Shown here in pieces: positions 42,357 to 50,883 of a stretch of DNA of 64,000 nucleotides. How positions within the stretch are numbered: the first letter of the stretch is position 1; each line of letters opens with the position of its first letter. Location of the stretch: contig NZ_JBIPKH010000014.1 of the NCBI RefSeq assembly GCF_044068625.1, forward strand, positions 27,362-91,361, in the 5' to 3' direction. This DNA is from Desulfurivibrio sp044068625 (lineage in GTDB: Bacteria; Desulfobacterota; Desulfobulbia; Desulfobulbales; Desulfurivibrionaceae). The position numbers and the translations under genes were made by a program. Below the pieces are notes generated by a model that saw nothing but the letters and a program-made list of their open reading frames with translations, was not told the DNA's origin and made no database searches.

Positions 42357-43184
42357 ATGGAAGCAAGCAACAACCAGCAACAACCGAACCAGCCCGGGGA
42401 AATCCGGCCCGAAGAGATCCGGCCCGAAGAAATCCGGATGGAGACCCGTAACCTCACAGTCTACTACGGCAAGAGCGCCGGGGTCAAAGATGTCAGCATC
42501 CCCATCTACAACAAGCAGATCACCGCCCTGATCGGCCCCTCCGGCTGCGGCAAGACCACCTTTCTGCGGGCCCTGAACCGGATGCATGACCTGACTCGGG
42601 GGGCCAGGGTCAGCGGTCAGGCCCTGCTGGACGGCCACGATATTTACGCCCCCAAGGTCGATCCGGTGACCATCCGCCGGCGGATCGGGATGGTTTTCCA
42701 AAAACCGACCCCCTTCCCCACCATGTCGATCTTCGATAACGTGGTGGCCGGTCTCAAGCTGGTGGGAATTCGTAAGCGGGATATTCTCAACGAGGTGGCC
42801 GAACGGGCCCTGACCCAGGCGGCCCTCTGGGAAGAGGTCAAGGATCGGCTGCGCAGCCCCGGTGGTTCGCTCTCCGGCGGCCAGCAACAGCGGCTCTCCA
42901 TCGCCCGGGCCTTGGCGGTGGAGCCGGAGGTGTTGCTGATGGACGAGCCCACCAGCTCCCTGGACCCGCAATCGACCATGCGGATTGAGGAGCTGATGAG
43001 CGAATTGAAAAATCAGGTGACCATCGTCATCGTCACCCACAACATGCAGCAGGCCACCCGGATCTCCGACCACACCGCCTTCTTCTTCGTCGGCGACCTG
43101 ATCGAGTTCAACCCCACCAGCAAGATGTTCACCAACCCCGACCAGCAGCGGACCGAGGAGTATATCACCGGCCGCTTCGGTTGA
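42357..43184 (+). CDS. pstB: Phosphate ABC transporter ATPase PstB
   Basis: 275 residues. Walker A GPSGCGKTTF (about 62-71), Q-loop FQKPTPFP, signature LSGGQQQRL, Walker B VLLMDEPTSSLD and the switch His (IVTHNMQQ). Most PstB proteins begin near the METRNLTVYYGK segment. Here about 27 additional residues precede it, encoded partly by three near-identical 15-bp units (42399-42413, 42414-42428, 42429-42443) that give EIRPE repeats. An internal ATG at 42438 could be the true start, but only the ATG at 42357 has a fair Shine-Dalgarno sequence. Confidence 0.94.
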   Translation: MEASNNQQQPNQPGEIRPEEIRPEEIRMETRNLTVYYGKSAGVKDVSIPIYNKQITALIGPSGCGKTTFLRALNRMHDLTRGARVSGQALLDGHDIYAPKVDPVTIRRRIGMVFQKPTPFPTMSIFDNVVAGLKLVGIRKRDILNEVAERALTQAALWEEVKDRLRSPGGSLSGGQQQRLSIARALAVEPEVLLMDEPTSSLDPQSTMRIEELMSELKNQVTIVIVTHNMQQATRISDHTAFFFVGDLIEFNPTSKMFTNPDQQRTEEYITGRFG

Positions 43185-43234
43185 TCCTGCTTAGGGTTGT
43201 CAGCCATGGGCCCTGGGGGTTCTGGCCGCCAATC

Positions 43235-44158
43235 CTAATCCTCGTTTTTATGGTATTGGCCGAGTCGGCGTTGCAACTCGGCCGCGGCTGGCTTCGCCTG
43301 TTCTAGCACAGCCTCGATTCGATTGAAGTGGAGCATCCGGATATCATGAAGTTCCGGCTTGATATAAATATCCGGTTGCGCCGCCTCCATTCGGGCCGCG
43401 ATGATGGACTGCTGCATAATGGTAAAACTGCCCAGCAACAAATCCAGGGAATCGACCTGTTGCTCCTCGGAGCGGGTTCGCGACCGGGAAACGTCGATGG
43501 CGACAACCAGGTCGTGCCGCTTAAGCAGAAGATCGAAAGGTAAGGGATTGGAGGTGCCGCCGTCGATCAAAAGTTGCTGACCACGCTGAACCGGCGGAAA
43601 AAGCCCGGGCACGGCCATGCTCGCCTGGACGGCGGTAAACAGATCACCCTGGTCGAGCACCACGGTTTCACCGGTCCAGTAATCGGTGGCGACCACCGCA
43701 AGGGGGATGGCAAGATCCTCAAAACTGCGGGCCTCGACCTTGCCGGCCAGAAACTTGAGGAATCCGCCGGAATCGAAGATTCCTCCATTGCTGTCGATTT
43801 TCAGCAGAGCAGCCAGGGTCAGTTCGGAACCCGGCATGATCAGCCGGGAAAGAACATCAAGGCTGGAACCGCCGAATTCGGCAAAAATTTCTTCAATCTC
43901 GGCGGCGCTCAACCCCGCCGCGTAAAGGGCCCCGATCACCGCTCCGATGCTGGTGCCGGTAATCCGGGCCGGCTTAATCCCCAGATCATCAAACACCCGC
44001 AGCATGGCGATATGAGCCAACCCCCCGGCTCCCCCGGAACCCAAAGCCAGGCCCACCGTGGGCATAGGAAAAGGCCTGGAATCGTTCATGGCAACCGCTC
44101 CTTTAGTAAACCCCACCAGCAGTGCGGCCAAGACCAGCAAAGGTAAAAAAAATTTCAT
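43235..44158 (-). CDS. Patatin-like phospholipase
   Basis: 307 residues with an N-terminal hydrophobic signal (about 4-22). Patatin motifs: oxyanion loop GLALGSGGAGGLAHIAML, nucleophile GTSIGAVIGALYAAG (Ser near 70) and the dyad Asp in LIDGGTSNPLPFD. Likely an outer or periplasmic lipase of the RssA/YchK-like type. The gene ends 50 bp from pstB on the facing strand. No partner is evident. Confidence 0.87.
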   Translation of the reverse strand: MKFFLPLLVLAALLVGFTKGAVAMNDSRPFPMPTVGLALGSGGAGGLAHIAMLRVFDDLGIKPARITGTSIGAVIGALYAAGLSAAEIEEIFAEFGGSSLDVLSRLIMPGSELTLAALLKIDSNGGIFDSGGFLKFLAGKVEARSFEDLAIPLAVVATDYWTGETVVLDQGDLFTAVQASMAVPGLFPPVQRGQQLLIDGGTSNPLPFDLLLKRHDLVVAIDVSRSRTRSEEQQVDSLDLLLGSFTIMQQSIIAARMEAAQPDIYIKPELHDIRMLHFNRIEAVLEQAKPAAAELQRRLGQYHKNED

Positions 44159-44179
44159 CCCGGTATCGACATCCCCGGC

Positions 44180-44791
44180 TCAGGCGCTGAGCTTTTTGGC
44201 GATCCTGGCCACATGCTCGCCCTGGAAACGGGCCCCGGCCAGTTCGTTATCCGAGGGGGTCCGGCTGCCGTCGCCCCCGGCAATGGTGGAGGCGCCATAG
44301 GGGGAACAGCCGGTAATCTCGTCGGTATTCATCTGGCCGGCAAAGGTATAGGGCAGGCCGACCAGCACCATGCCATGGTGAAGCAGGGTGGTGTGGAAGC
44401 TGAGGATGGTGGACTCCTGACCGCCATGCTGGGTGTTGGAGCTGGTGAAGACGCTGCCCACCTTGCCCACCAGACTCCCATTGGCCCAGAGTTGGCCGGT
44501 GGCATCGAGAAACTGGCGCATCTGCCCGCACATATTGCCGAAGCGGGTGGGAGTGCCGAAGATCACGGCGTCGGCCGCCGCCAACTCTTCCAGAGTACAG
44601 ACCGGCACATCCTGCTGGCCGGCAAGCGACGCCTTGGCCCCCATCTTTTCCAGCACCTGATCGGGCAGGGTTTCGGGCACCCGACGCAAGGCCACCGTCA
44701 CCCCCTCCACGCCGGCGGCGCCCTGGGCCACGGCCTGGGCCATTCGGTGGATGTGACCGTACATGGAATAGTAGACAATCAGCAGCTGCAT
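44180..44791 (-). CDS. wrbA: WrbA-type NAD(P)H:quinone oxidoreductase
   Basis: 203 residues from the ATG at 44791, with AGGAGG seven bases upstream. Flavodoxin-like, with FMN loop YYSMYGHIHRMAQAVAQG, FGTPTRFGNMCGQMRQFLD, FTSSNTQHGGQESTI and the WrbA-specific ITGCSPYGASTIAGGDGSR. It performs two-electron quinone reduction, often an oxidative-stress function. It lies 21 bp from the patatin gene. Confidence 0.93.
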   Translation of the reverse strand: MQLLIVYYSMYGHIHRMAQAVAQGAAGVEGVTVALRRVPETLPDQVLEKMGAKASLAGQQDVPVCTLEELAAADAVIFGTPTRFGNMCGQMRQFLDATGQLWANGSLVGKVGSVFTSSNTQHGGQESTILSFHTTLLHHGMVLVGLPYTFAGQMNTDEITGCSPYGASTIAGGDGSRTPSDNELAGARFQGEHVARIAKKLSA

Positions 44792-44831
44792 GGGATGGTC
44801 CTCCTTTCGCTCTACGGTTGTCAAATCTCTT

Positions 44832-45266
44832 TCAACCCTGGGGAAACTTGATCCTGAGTACCTCTTTATCCTCTTCCCGGTCCAGCTTCACCTGCAACTC
44901 CACCTCACCGCTGCGCAGACCGAGGACCAGCAGAGTTTTCTCCTTGTCGGCCTCGCTGTGGAGAATGACCCGGACCACCGCGATGATCTCGGCGAACAGC
45001 TCGGGAGTCGGGGCGGGAATCGTCTCCTTTTCAGCATCACTCTTAATGGTCGCCGTCACCTTGTCCTTCTTCTGCCTCAGGGTAAGCTTGCCGGCCTTTT
45101 CGGTCAAAGCGTGGAGCAGGGCCAGGGCCAGGTACTTGATGGCCCCCTCCCGGAGATCCCCCCCCTCGCCGGCGGCCTGGCGCAACTGGGTGGGAAAATC
45201 GGTTTCCAGGTAGCAGTCGCACATCTCGATCAGTTTCAGGTGCAGATTGGGGTCGTGCAGTTGCAT
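44832..45266 (-). CDS. Conserved hypothetical protein
   Basis: 144 residues, soluble, rich in Leu, Glu and Lys. It opens MQLHDPNLHLKLIEMCDCYLE and ends with an alternating strand pattern (LLVLGLRSGEVELQVKLDRE). I do not recognise it. It is upstream of wrbA on the same strand with a 40-bp gap. A hairpin GGACCCGCAGGGTCC (45301-45315) lies in its leader. Composition is typical of the region. Confidence 0.7.
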   Translation of the reverse strand: MQLHDPNLHLKLIEMCDCYLETDFPTQLRQAAGEGGDLREGAIKYLALALLHALTEKAGKLTLRQKKDKVTATIKSDAEKETIPAPTPELFAEIIAVVRVILHSEADKEKTLLVLGLRSGEVELQVKLDREEDKEVLRIKFPQG

Positions 45267-45412
45267 GGTTCACCTCTTTGAAGTTGCCGATTAACGGAAG
45301 GGACCCGCAGGGTCCGCGGGTATTACGTTGTGTTCACCCCGCCATGGTATCACAAAAGAGCGGCGGGGAAATTATAAAATGCGCCCCCGCCGGGGCCGGC
45401 ACCAATTAGCCC

Positions 45413-45441
45413 TTGAACTTACAAGGCTTTGCGGTTTATAT
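45413..45441 (+). promoter_or_regulatory. Candidate promoter of the FlhB-tail gene
   Basis: TTGAAC (45413-45418), 17 bp and TTATAT (45436-45441), 38 bp before the chosen ATG. Weak matches, offered because the gene otherwise has no promoter. Confidence 0.3.
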
Positions 45442-45478
45442 CCTGGTCAGTTGCCAAACCACCCGGAAAATCGAGCCC

Positions 45479-45781
45479 ATGACCGCCAAACCCGCCGACA
45501 GGAAAGCGCCCCGCAAGAAGGCGGTGGCCTTAAGCTACGACACCGACCGGCAAGGCGCCCCGCGGATGGTGGCCAAGGGCAGCGGCCTGCTGGCGGAGAG
45601 ATTGCTCGAGCTGGCCCGCGAGTACCAGATCCCCATCCACCAGGACGCCGACCTCACCGAAATCCTCTCCCGCCTGGATCTCAACCAGGAAATTCCCCCC
45701 GAAACCTACCTGCTGGTCGCCGAAATCCTCGCCTTTATCTACCGAACCAACCAGGAGATGCCCCCCAAAGTGGCACGATGA
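45479..45781 (+). CDS. FlhB C-terminal domain homologue (FhlB-like)
   Basis: 100 residues with no membrane segment. The pattern AVALSYDTDRQGAPRMVAKG, then LAREYQIPIHQD and LDLNQEIPPETYLLVAEILAFIY is the cytosolic tail of FlhB, without the NPTH autocleavage motif or the membrane part. Such stand-alone tails can replace the FlhB tail in switching the flagellar export substrate. It precedes the flgF-flgL operon, and its stop overlaps a sigma-54 promoter. I chose the ATG at 45479; an open frame extends upstream without support. Confidence 0.82.
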   Translation: MTAKPADRKAPRKKAVALSYDTDRQGAPRMVAKGSGLLAERLLELAREYQIPIHQDADLTEILSRLDLNQEIPPETYLLVAEILAFIYRTNQEMPPKVAR

Positions 45782-45787
45782 TTGCAT
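45771..45787 (+). promoter_or_regulatory. Sigma-54 promoter for flgF onward
   Basis: TGGCAC (45771-45776), five bases and TTGCAT (45782-45787) match the -24/-12 consensus exactly, including the GG-N10-GC spacing. It lies 46 bp before the flgF ATG and runs through the stop codon of the FlhB-tail gene. It fits RpoN control of hook/rod and filament-junction genes. Confidence 0.82.
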
Positions 45788-45832
45788 GGCTTTACCCCCG
45801 AGTACGGGAACCAAACCACCGGAGGAGAAGCC

Positions 45833-46558
45833 ATGTATATCCATAACCGCCTGGGGATGCTCGAAGGGGTTGAAACCATGCTGGCCCAGGAGCGTCGCCT
45901 GGACCAGGTGGCCAACAACCTGGCCAATGTCGACACCGTGGGCTATAAGCTTGAATCGGTGACCTTCTGGGAGATGCTCTACAACGTCACCCGGGATCGT
46001 CAACGGGTGGGCAAGGCCCTCAACATTCTCACCGACCAGCAGCAGGGCAACACCCAGCCCACCGGCAACCCCCTCGACCTGGCCATCACCGGCGACGGTT
46101 TCTTCCGCATCCAGACCGATCAGGGGGTGCGCTACAGCCGGGCCGGCAACTTCGAACTGGACCCCCTGGGCCAGCTGCGGCTGCCCGGCGGCGGCCTGGT
46201 CCTGGGGGACGGCGGCCCGGTGGTCCTGGAAAGTGCCGATTTCAGCGTGGACCGCCACGGCCGGGTTCTGGTGGATGGGGCCATGGTCAACCAACTGGAG
46301 GTCGTCACCGTCAATGATTTGACAGCCTTGGTCAAGGAAGGCAAGAACCTTTTCCGGCTCACCGAGGAGGGCGAGGAGATGGCGGCCCTGAACTTCCAGG
46401 TCCGCCAGGGTTTTCTGGAAAAATCCAACGTCAACTCCATGGAGGAGATGACCTCGATGATCGAACTCTACCGCAACTACGAGGCCCAGCAGAAGATGAT
46501 CCAGGCGGTGGACGAGATGGACGATCTGGCGGTACGCAGAGTGGGCAAATTAGCCTAG
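45833..46558 (+). CDS. flgF: Flagellar basal-body rod protein FlgF
   Basis: 241 residues. The N-terminal rod motif LDQVANNLANVDTVGYK, DLAITGDGFFRIQT, and the C-terminal coiled-coil motif MTSMIELYRNYEAQQKMIQAVDEM are shared with axial proteins. Proximal rod subunit. GGAGGAG lies before the ATG. First gene of the flagellar run, 37 bp before flgG. Confidence 0.94.
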   Translation: MYIHNRLGMLEGVETMLAQERRLDQVANNLANVDTVGYKLESVTFWEMLYNVTRDRQRVGKALNILTDQQQGNTQPTGNPLDLAITGDGFFRIQTDQGVRYSRAGNFELDPLGQLRLPGGGLVLGDGGPVVLESADFSVDRHGRVLVDGAMVNQLEVVTVNDLTALVKEGKNLFRLTEEGEEMAALNFQVRQGFLEKSNVNSMEEMTSMIELYRNYEAQQKMIQAVDEMDDLAVRRVGKLA

Positions 46559-46595
46559 TAATCAAATTTCGGGACCAAACAGGGAGGATTGACCC

Positions 46596-47378
46596 ATGAT
46601 CCGCGCGCTATATTCCGGCACCACCGGCATGCGGGGCCAGCAGTTGCAGCTGGACACCATCTCCAACAATCTGGCCAATGTCAACACCGCCGGCTTCAAG
46701 AAGAGCCGGGCCCAGTTCGAAGACCTCTACTACCAGGAGCTGCGGGCGGTGGGGGCGGAGACCATCGACGGCGGCCAGGTGCCCTCCGGCATCCAGGTGG
46801 GCCTGGGGGTGATCGCCACCTCCACCCAGAAGATCTTCACCCAGGGCAGCATCCATGAAACCGGCAACGACCTGGACCTGGCCATCGAGGGCCGGGGCTT
46901 TTTTCAGGTGACGCGGGACGGGGAGGAATTTTACACCCGGGCCGGCGCCTTCACCCGTGATGCCGACGGCTTCATCGTCACCCAGAACGGCGACCGCCTG
47001 CAGCCGGAATTCGTGATTCCACCGGAGACCACCAGCCTGAGCATCGGGGCCAACGGGATCATCGAGGCCAAGAACGCGGCCCAGGAGATCATCGCCGCCG
47101 GCCAGCTCACCCTCCACGACTTTGTCAACCCCGGCGGCCTGCGGGCCGAAGGCGGCAATCTTTTCCGCCCCACCGAGGCCTCGGGCGCTCCCCGTGAGGC
47201 CGACCCCGGCACCGAGGGGGTGGGGGTGGTGCTGCAACGTTTCATGGAGGTTTCCAACGTCGATGTCACCGAGGAGCTGGTCAACCTGATCATCACCCAG
47301 CGGGCCTTTGAGATGAACTCCAAGTCGGTGCAGACCGCCGATCAGCTGCTGGAAGTGGCCAACACCCTGAAACGCTAG
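46596..47378 (+). CDS. flgG: Distal rod protein FlgG
   Basis: 260 residues, the usual length. MIRALYSGTTGMRGQQLQLD, ISNNLANVNTAGFKKSRAQF and LYYQELRAVGAE are the FlgG signature; the tail ends MNSKSVQTADQLLEVANTLKR. It builds the distal rod crossing the peptidoglycan. Confidence 0.97.
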   Translation: MIRALYSGTTGMRGQQLQLDTISNNLANVNTAGFKKSRAQFEDLYYQELRAVGAETIDGGQVPSGIQVGLGVIATSTQKIFTQGSIHETGNDLDLAIEGRGFFQVTRDGEEFYTRAGAFTRDADGFIVTQNGDRLQPEFVIPPETTSLSIGANGIIEAKNAAQEIIAAGQLTLHDFVNPGGLRAEGGNLFRPTEASGAPREADPGTEGVGVVLQRFMEVSNVDVTEELVNLIITQRAFEMNSKSVQTADQLLEVANTLKR

Positions 47379-47403
47379 GCCCAGTCCTGAAGGAGCAAGC
47401 GCC

Positions 47404-48138
47404 GTGACCGTCAAAAAACTGATTTTCTCACCCCTGCTGCTGCTGTTGCTGCTGGCCGCGGGCCTGACCCCGGCCCCGGCCCGGGGGGCCGCCGTGATCA
47501 CTTTGGGCCCCGGCGAGCTGGAGGAAATTTTTGCCGCCATCATTGCCAAGGAGAGCGTCTGGCCCCGGGAGGAGTTGAGCATCAGCGGTTTTTCCGCCTT
47601 TCCCGAAAGCGTGCAAGTTCCGGCGGGCATCCTGGATTACCGCCTGGAAAACCGCCCCGAACCCAGCCGCCCGGGCCGCCAGAGCCTGCAGGTTACCCTG
47701 CTGGTCAACGGGCGGGAGCAGGAGCGGGTGCGGCTCAGCGCCAATCTGCAACGGCTGGGAGAGGTGGTGGTCACCGCCCGGCGGATCAACCGGGGCGAGG
47801 TGATCGGCCCCGACGATCTGCTGGTGCTGCGCCGGGAGGTCAGCATGCTGGACCCCAGCTTCATCGCCGAGCCCGGCCTGGCGGTGGGCAAGCAACCCCG
47901 CACCACCCTCCAGGCCGGAGCCATCGTTTACGGCAACCTGCTGGAAAATCCCCCCCTGGTGCGCCGGGGGGATCGCGTTAACATCGTGGCCGGCAACGGT
48001 CGTATCCTGGTCAGCGCCCCCGGCGAGGTCCGGGACACCGGCGCCCAGGGTGATCTGGTCCGGGTCCGCAATCTGATGAGCCGCCAGGAGATCCAGGCCC
48101 GGGTGGTGGACAGCGCCACCGTGGAAACCACGTTTTGA
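47404..48138 (+). CDS. flgA: P-ring assembly chaperone FlgA
   Basis: 244 residues from a GTG at 47404. Signal peptide (about 1-30), then the C-terminal SAF domain with VTARRINRGEVIGPDDL and ending RGDRVNIVAGNGRILVSAPG. It helps FlgI form the P-ring in the periplasm. GGAGCAAG precedes the start. Confidence 0.92.
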   Translation: MTVKKLIFSPLLLLLLLAAGLTPAPARGAAVITLGPGELEEIFAAIIAKESVWPREELSISGFSAFPESVQVPAGILDYRLENRPEPSRPGRQSLQVTLLVNGREQERVRLSANLQRLGEVVVTARRINRGEVIGPDDLLVLRREVSMLDPSFIAEPGLAVGKQPRTTLQAGAIVYGNLLENPPLVRRGDRVNIVAGNGRILVSAPGEVRDTGAQGDLVRVRNLMSRQEIQARVVDSATVETTF

Positions 48139-48150
48139 GGAGGAATCGCC

Positions 48151-48840
48151 ATGCGTAACCATCTATTGATGCTGCTGCTCCTGGCCCTGGGGCTGGGGGG
48201 CTGCGCCACCTTCGGCGGCAACTCGGCGGAACTGGCGCCCTCCCAACGGCTGCCGGAACGCTACGCCCTGCCGGAACCTGAAACCCCGCGGGAGGTGGCC
48301 CGGGAAGGCACCATCTACAACGGCGGCCAGGGCCTGGATCTCTATCGGGACAACCGGGCCCGGGAGGTGGGGGATATCCTCCTGGTCCGGGTGGTGGAGA
48401 GCTCCAGCGGCCGCAGCAACGCCAACACCAAAACGGAACGGGAATCCAGCGTGGCCGGCGGCATCGACTCCTTTTTCGGTTTGGGTGACTTCATCGACCG
48501 TTACGGCACCGTCCAGGCCCGGATCAGCAAGGATTTCGAAGGCACCGGCCGCACCTCCCGCGACAACAACGTATCCGCCACCATCTCCGCCCGGGTGATC
48601 GACAAAACCATGGACGGCAACCTGGTGGTGCGGGCCTACCAGGAGGTGCGGGTCAACAACGAAACCCAGTTCATCATCCTTTCCGGCCTGGTCCGACCCG
48701 ACGACATCACCGCCGACAACGCGGTGCTCTCCAACCGGATCGCCGATTTCCGCATTGAGTACAGCGGCAAGGGCGCGGTGGCCGACGAGCAGCAGCCCGG
48801 CTGGCTCTCCCGCGCCGTGGGCCTGCTCTGGCCCTTTTAG
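48151..48840 (+). CDS. flgH: L-ring lipoprotein FlgH
   Basis: 229 residues. A lipoprotein signal (LLLALGLGGC, Cys17) and the FlgH blocks RAREVGDILLVRVVESSSG, EGTGRTSRDNNVSATISARV and VRVNNETQFIILSGLVRPDDI. It makes the ring in the outer membrane, confirming a diderm cell. It is 13 bp after flgA. Confidence 0.96.
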   Translation: MRNHLLMLLLLALGLGGCATFGGNSAELAPSQRLPERYALPEPETPREVAREGTIYNGGQGLDLYRDNRAREVGDILLVRVVESSSGRSNANTKTERESSVAGGIDSFFGLGDFIDRYGTVQARISKDFEGTGRTSRDNNVSATISARVIDKTMDGNLVVRAYQEVRVNNETQFIILSGLVRPDDITADNAVLSNRIADFRIEYSGKGAVADEQQPGWLSRAVGLLWPF

Positions 48841-48842
48841 CC

Positions 48843-48859
48843 TGGCATGGGTTATGCAG
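48843..48859 (+). promoter_or_regulatory. Possible second sigma-54 promoter before flgI
   Basis: TGGCAT-GGGTT-ATGCAG keeps the GG-N10-GC spacing, but the -12 element is ATGC rather than TTGC. It is 71 bp before the flgI ATG in the only sizeable gap (89 bp) of the operon. Confidence 0.35.
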
Positions 48860-48929
48860 TTACACCCGGGTGAAACCAGTTTGGTGGGCTATTTTTTCCT
48901 CCGGCCCGGATCAATTACAGGTGGGGAAC

Positions 48930-50030
48930 ATGAAACCTAAAACCCGCAACATCTCCCTGAGCGCCGCCGGCCTGCTCTGCCTGCTGCTGCTGACCCTGCC
49001 GGCCCTTGAGGCCGCCGGGTCCGTCCGCCTCAAGGACCTGGCCTCGGTCCAGGGGGTCCGCCACAATCAACTGGTGGGCTACGGCATCGTGGTGGGCCTG
49101 GACGGCACCGGCGACGGTCGCAACGCGGTCTTCACCACCAACGGGCTGGCCAACGTGATGCGCAACATGGGGATCAATATCGATCCCCAGCAGATCCAGG
49201 TCCGCAACGTGGCCGGGGTGATCGTCACCGCCAAGCTGCCGCCCTTCGCCAGGGCGGGCCAATATCTGGATGTCACCGTTTCCTCCATGGGCGACGCCAG
49301 TTCGCTGCAGGGCGGCACCCTGCTGGCCACCCCCCTCAAGGGGCTGGACAACCGGGTTTACGCCATCGCCCAAGGGCCGGTGAGTATCGGCGGCATCGAG
49401 GCCCAAGGCCCCACCCCCCAAGGCCGGCAGCGGAACCATCTCACCGTGGCCCGCATTCCGGCCGGGGCCTCGGTGGAGCGGGAGGTACCGCTCTCCTTTG
49501 AGCGGCGGGAAGAGATCGTGATCAGCCTCAACACCCCCGATTTCACCACGGTCCAACGGATGACCCAGGTGATCAACGGCCTGCTCGGCCCCGGCACCGC
49601 CCGGGCCCACGACGGGGGCACCGTGACCGTCAACGTCCCCCCCGACTACCGGGATAACGAGATCGCCCTGCTGGCCGCCATTGAAAACCTGGAGATCGTC
49701 CCCGATATCGCCGCCCGGGTGGTCCTGGATGAACGGACCGGCACCGTGGTGATGGGAGAAAACGTGCGAATCCGCGAGCTGGCCCTGGCCCACGGCAATC
49801 TCAATCTGCAGGTAACCGCCCCGCCCGAGGGCCAGGAGATGCTGCTGCCGGGAGAACTGCCCCAGGTGGCCGGGGAAAACCAGCGCCTGGTGCGGATGGC
49901 GGAAGGAGCCACCCTGGGCGAGGTGGTCCGGGCCCTCAACGCGGTGGGGGTGGCCCCCCGCGACCTGATCGCCATCTTTCAGGCGATGAAGGCCTCCGGG
50001 GCCCTCAACGCCGAACTGGAAATCATTTAG
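48930..50030 (+). CDS. flgI: P-ring protein FlgI
   Basis: 366 residues from the ATG at 48930 (GGTGGGGAA upstream). Signal peptide, then RLKDLASVQGVRHNQLVGYG, TTNGLANVMRNMGI, AKLPPFARAGQYLDVTVSSMGDA and VVRALNAVGVAPRDLIAIFQAMKASGAL. It forms the ring in the peptidoglycan layer. The longer open frame upstream (to 48870) lies before the ribosome-binding site. Confidence 0.97.
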   Translation: MKPKTRNISLSAAGLLCLLLLTLPALEAAGSVRLKDLASVQGVRHNQLVGYGIVVGLDGTGDGRNAVFTTNGLANVMRNMGINIDPQQIQVRNVAGVIVTAKLPPFARAGQYLDVTVSSMGDASSLQGGTLLATPLKGLDNRVYAIAQGPVSIGGIEAQGPTPQGRQRNHLTVARIPAGASVEREVPLSFERREEIVISLNTPDFTTVQRMTQVINGLLGPGTARAHDGGTVTVNVPPDYRDNEIALLAAIENLEIVPDIAARVVLDERTGTVVMGENVRIRELALAHGNLNLQVTAPPEGQEMLLPGELPQVAGENQRLVRMAEGATLGEVVRALNAVGVAPRDLIAIFQAMKASGALNAELEII

Positions 50031-50049
50031 GGCTAGCGAGGAGGAGAGC

Positions 50050-50349
50050 ATGAATGTAACCGCCATGACCAACGCCGGATTCAAGAACAGTGCCGGGGCT
50101 GCCGATACGGAAAGAGACCCCCGTCTCCGCCAGGCCTGCGCCGATTTTGAAGCGATCATGCTGGAAAAGTTTCTGCGCATGGCCCGGGAAAGCGCCCCCA
50201 AGGAGGGCCTGCTCAGCGGCGGCCATGCCGAGCAGATGTACCGCTCCCTCCACGACCAGGAGCTGGCCCAGCAGATGGCGGCCGGAGAGGGGATGGGCTT
50301 CGGCGAGATGCTTTACCGCCAGATCACCCAACAGCACTACAGCCGATAG
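50050..50349 (+). CDS. flgJ: FlgJ rod-binding protein (without muramidase domain)
   Basis: 99 residues. The rod-capping block ACADFEAIMLEKFLRMARES, SGGHAEQMYRSLHDQELAQQMA and GMGFGEMLYRQI matches the N-terminal half of FlgJ. The glucosaminidase half found in enterics is absent, as in many deltaproteobacteria; the muramidase must be elsewhere. It is 20 bp after flgI. Confidence 0.88.
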   Translation: MNVTAMTNAGFKNSAGAADTERDPRLRQACADFEAIMLEKFLRMARESAPKEGLLSGGHAEQMYRSLHDQELAQQMAAGEGMGFGEMLYRQITQQHYSR

Positions 50350-50364
50350 GCAGAGGAGATCACC

Positions 50365-50868
50365 ATGCGGCAAAAAATACCCAGCGGCATCTTTGACCTG
50401 ATCGACCAGGAGTTCAGCCTCTGCCGCGAACTGTTGAGCATCCTCGCGCGGGAACAGGCGGCGGTGGTGGCCCTGGACATGAGCGGCCTGGTGGCCTTGA
50501 GTCGCCGCAAGGCCGAACAGATCGAACTGGTGCGGGAGGTTGACGAGCAGCTGCGGCTTCGGGTGGAGCAGCTCACCGGCCAGCCGGCGGCCAACGCGGT
50601 CCGCCTTTCCGACCTGGTCGCCATGGCCCAGGGCGAGGAGAAAGCCCGCCTGGAACGGCAGCGCCTGGAACTGGTGGCCCTGCGCCAGGAGATCGCGGCC
50701 AAGAGCGTGATCAACCACCATTTTGTGGAAGACACCAAGCGTCACCTGCGGGAAGCGATCACCCTGCTCACCTCGTCGGTGAGCGAACAGCGACCCAACT
50801 ACGGCAAACCCGGGCAGGTCAACCGCCGTGGCAGCGGCCAGCCCAGCCTGATCAGCCGGGCGATTTAA
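50365..50868 (+). CDS. flgN: FlgN-family flagellar export chaperone
   Basis: 167 residues, helical, weakly conserved. Position between flgJ and flgK and the pattern LLSILAREQAAVVALDMSGL ... LSRRKAEQIELVREVDEQL match FlgN, which escorts FlgK and FlgL to the export gate. The tail (about 130-167) is Arg/Gly/Gln-rich and disordered. Confidence 0.75.
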   Translation: MRQKIPSGIFDLIDQEFSLCRELLSILAREQAAVVALDMSGLVALSRRKAEQIELVREVDEQLRLRVEQLTGQPAANAVRLSDLVAMAQGEEKARLERQRLELVALRQEIAAKSVINHHFVEDTKRHLREAITLLTSSVSEQRPNYGKPGQVNRRGSGQPSLISRAI

Positions 50869-50883
50869 CGGAGGCCCACTACC

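Noticed and set aside
42399..42443. Start of a CRISPR-like array in pstB
   Set aside because: The 15-bp units are adjacent with no spacers and are in frame inside a gene.
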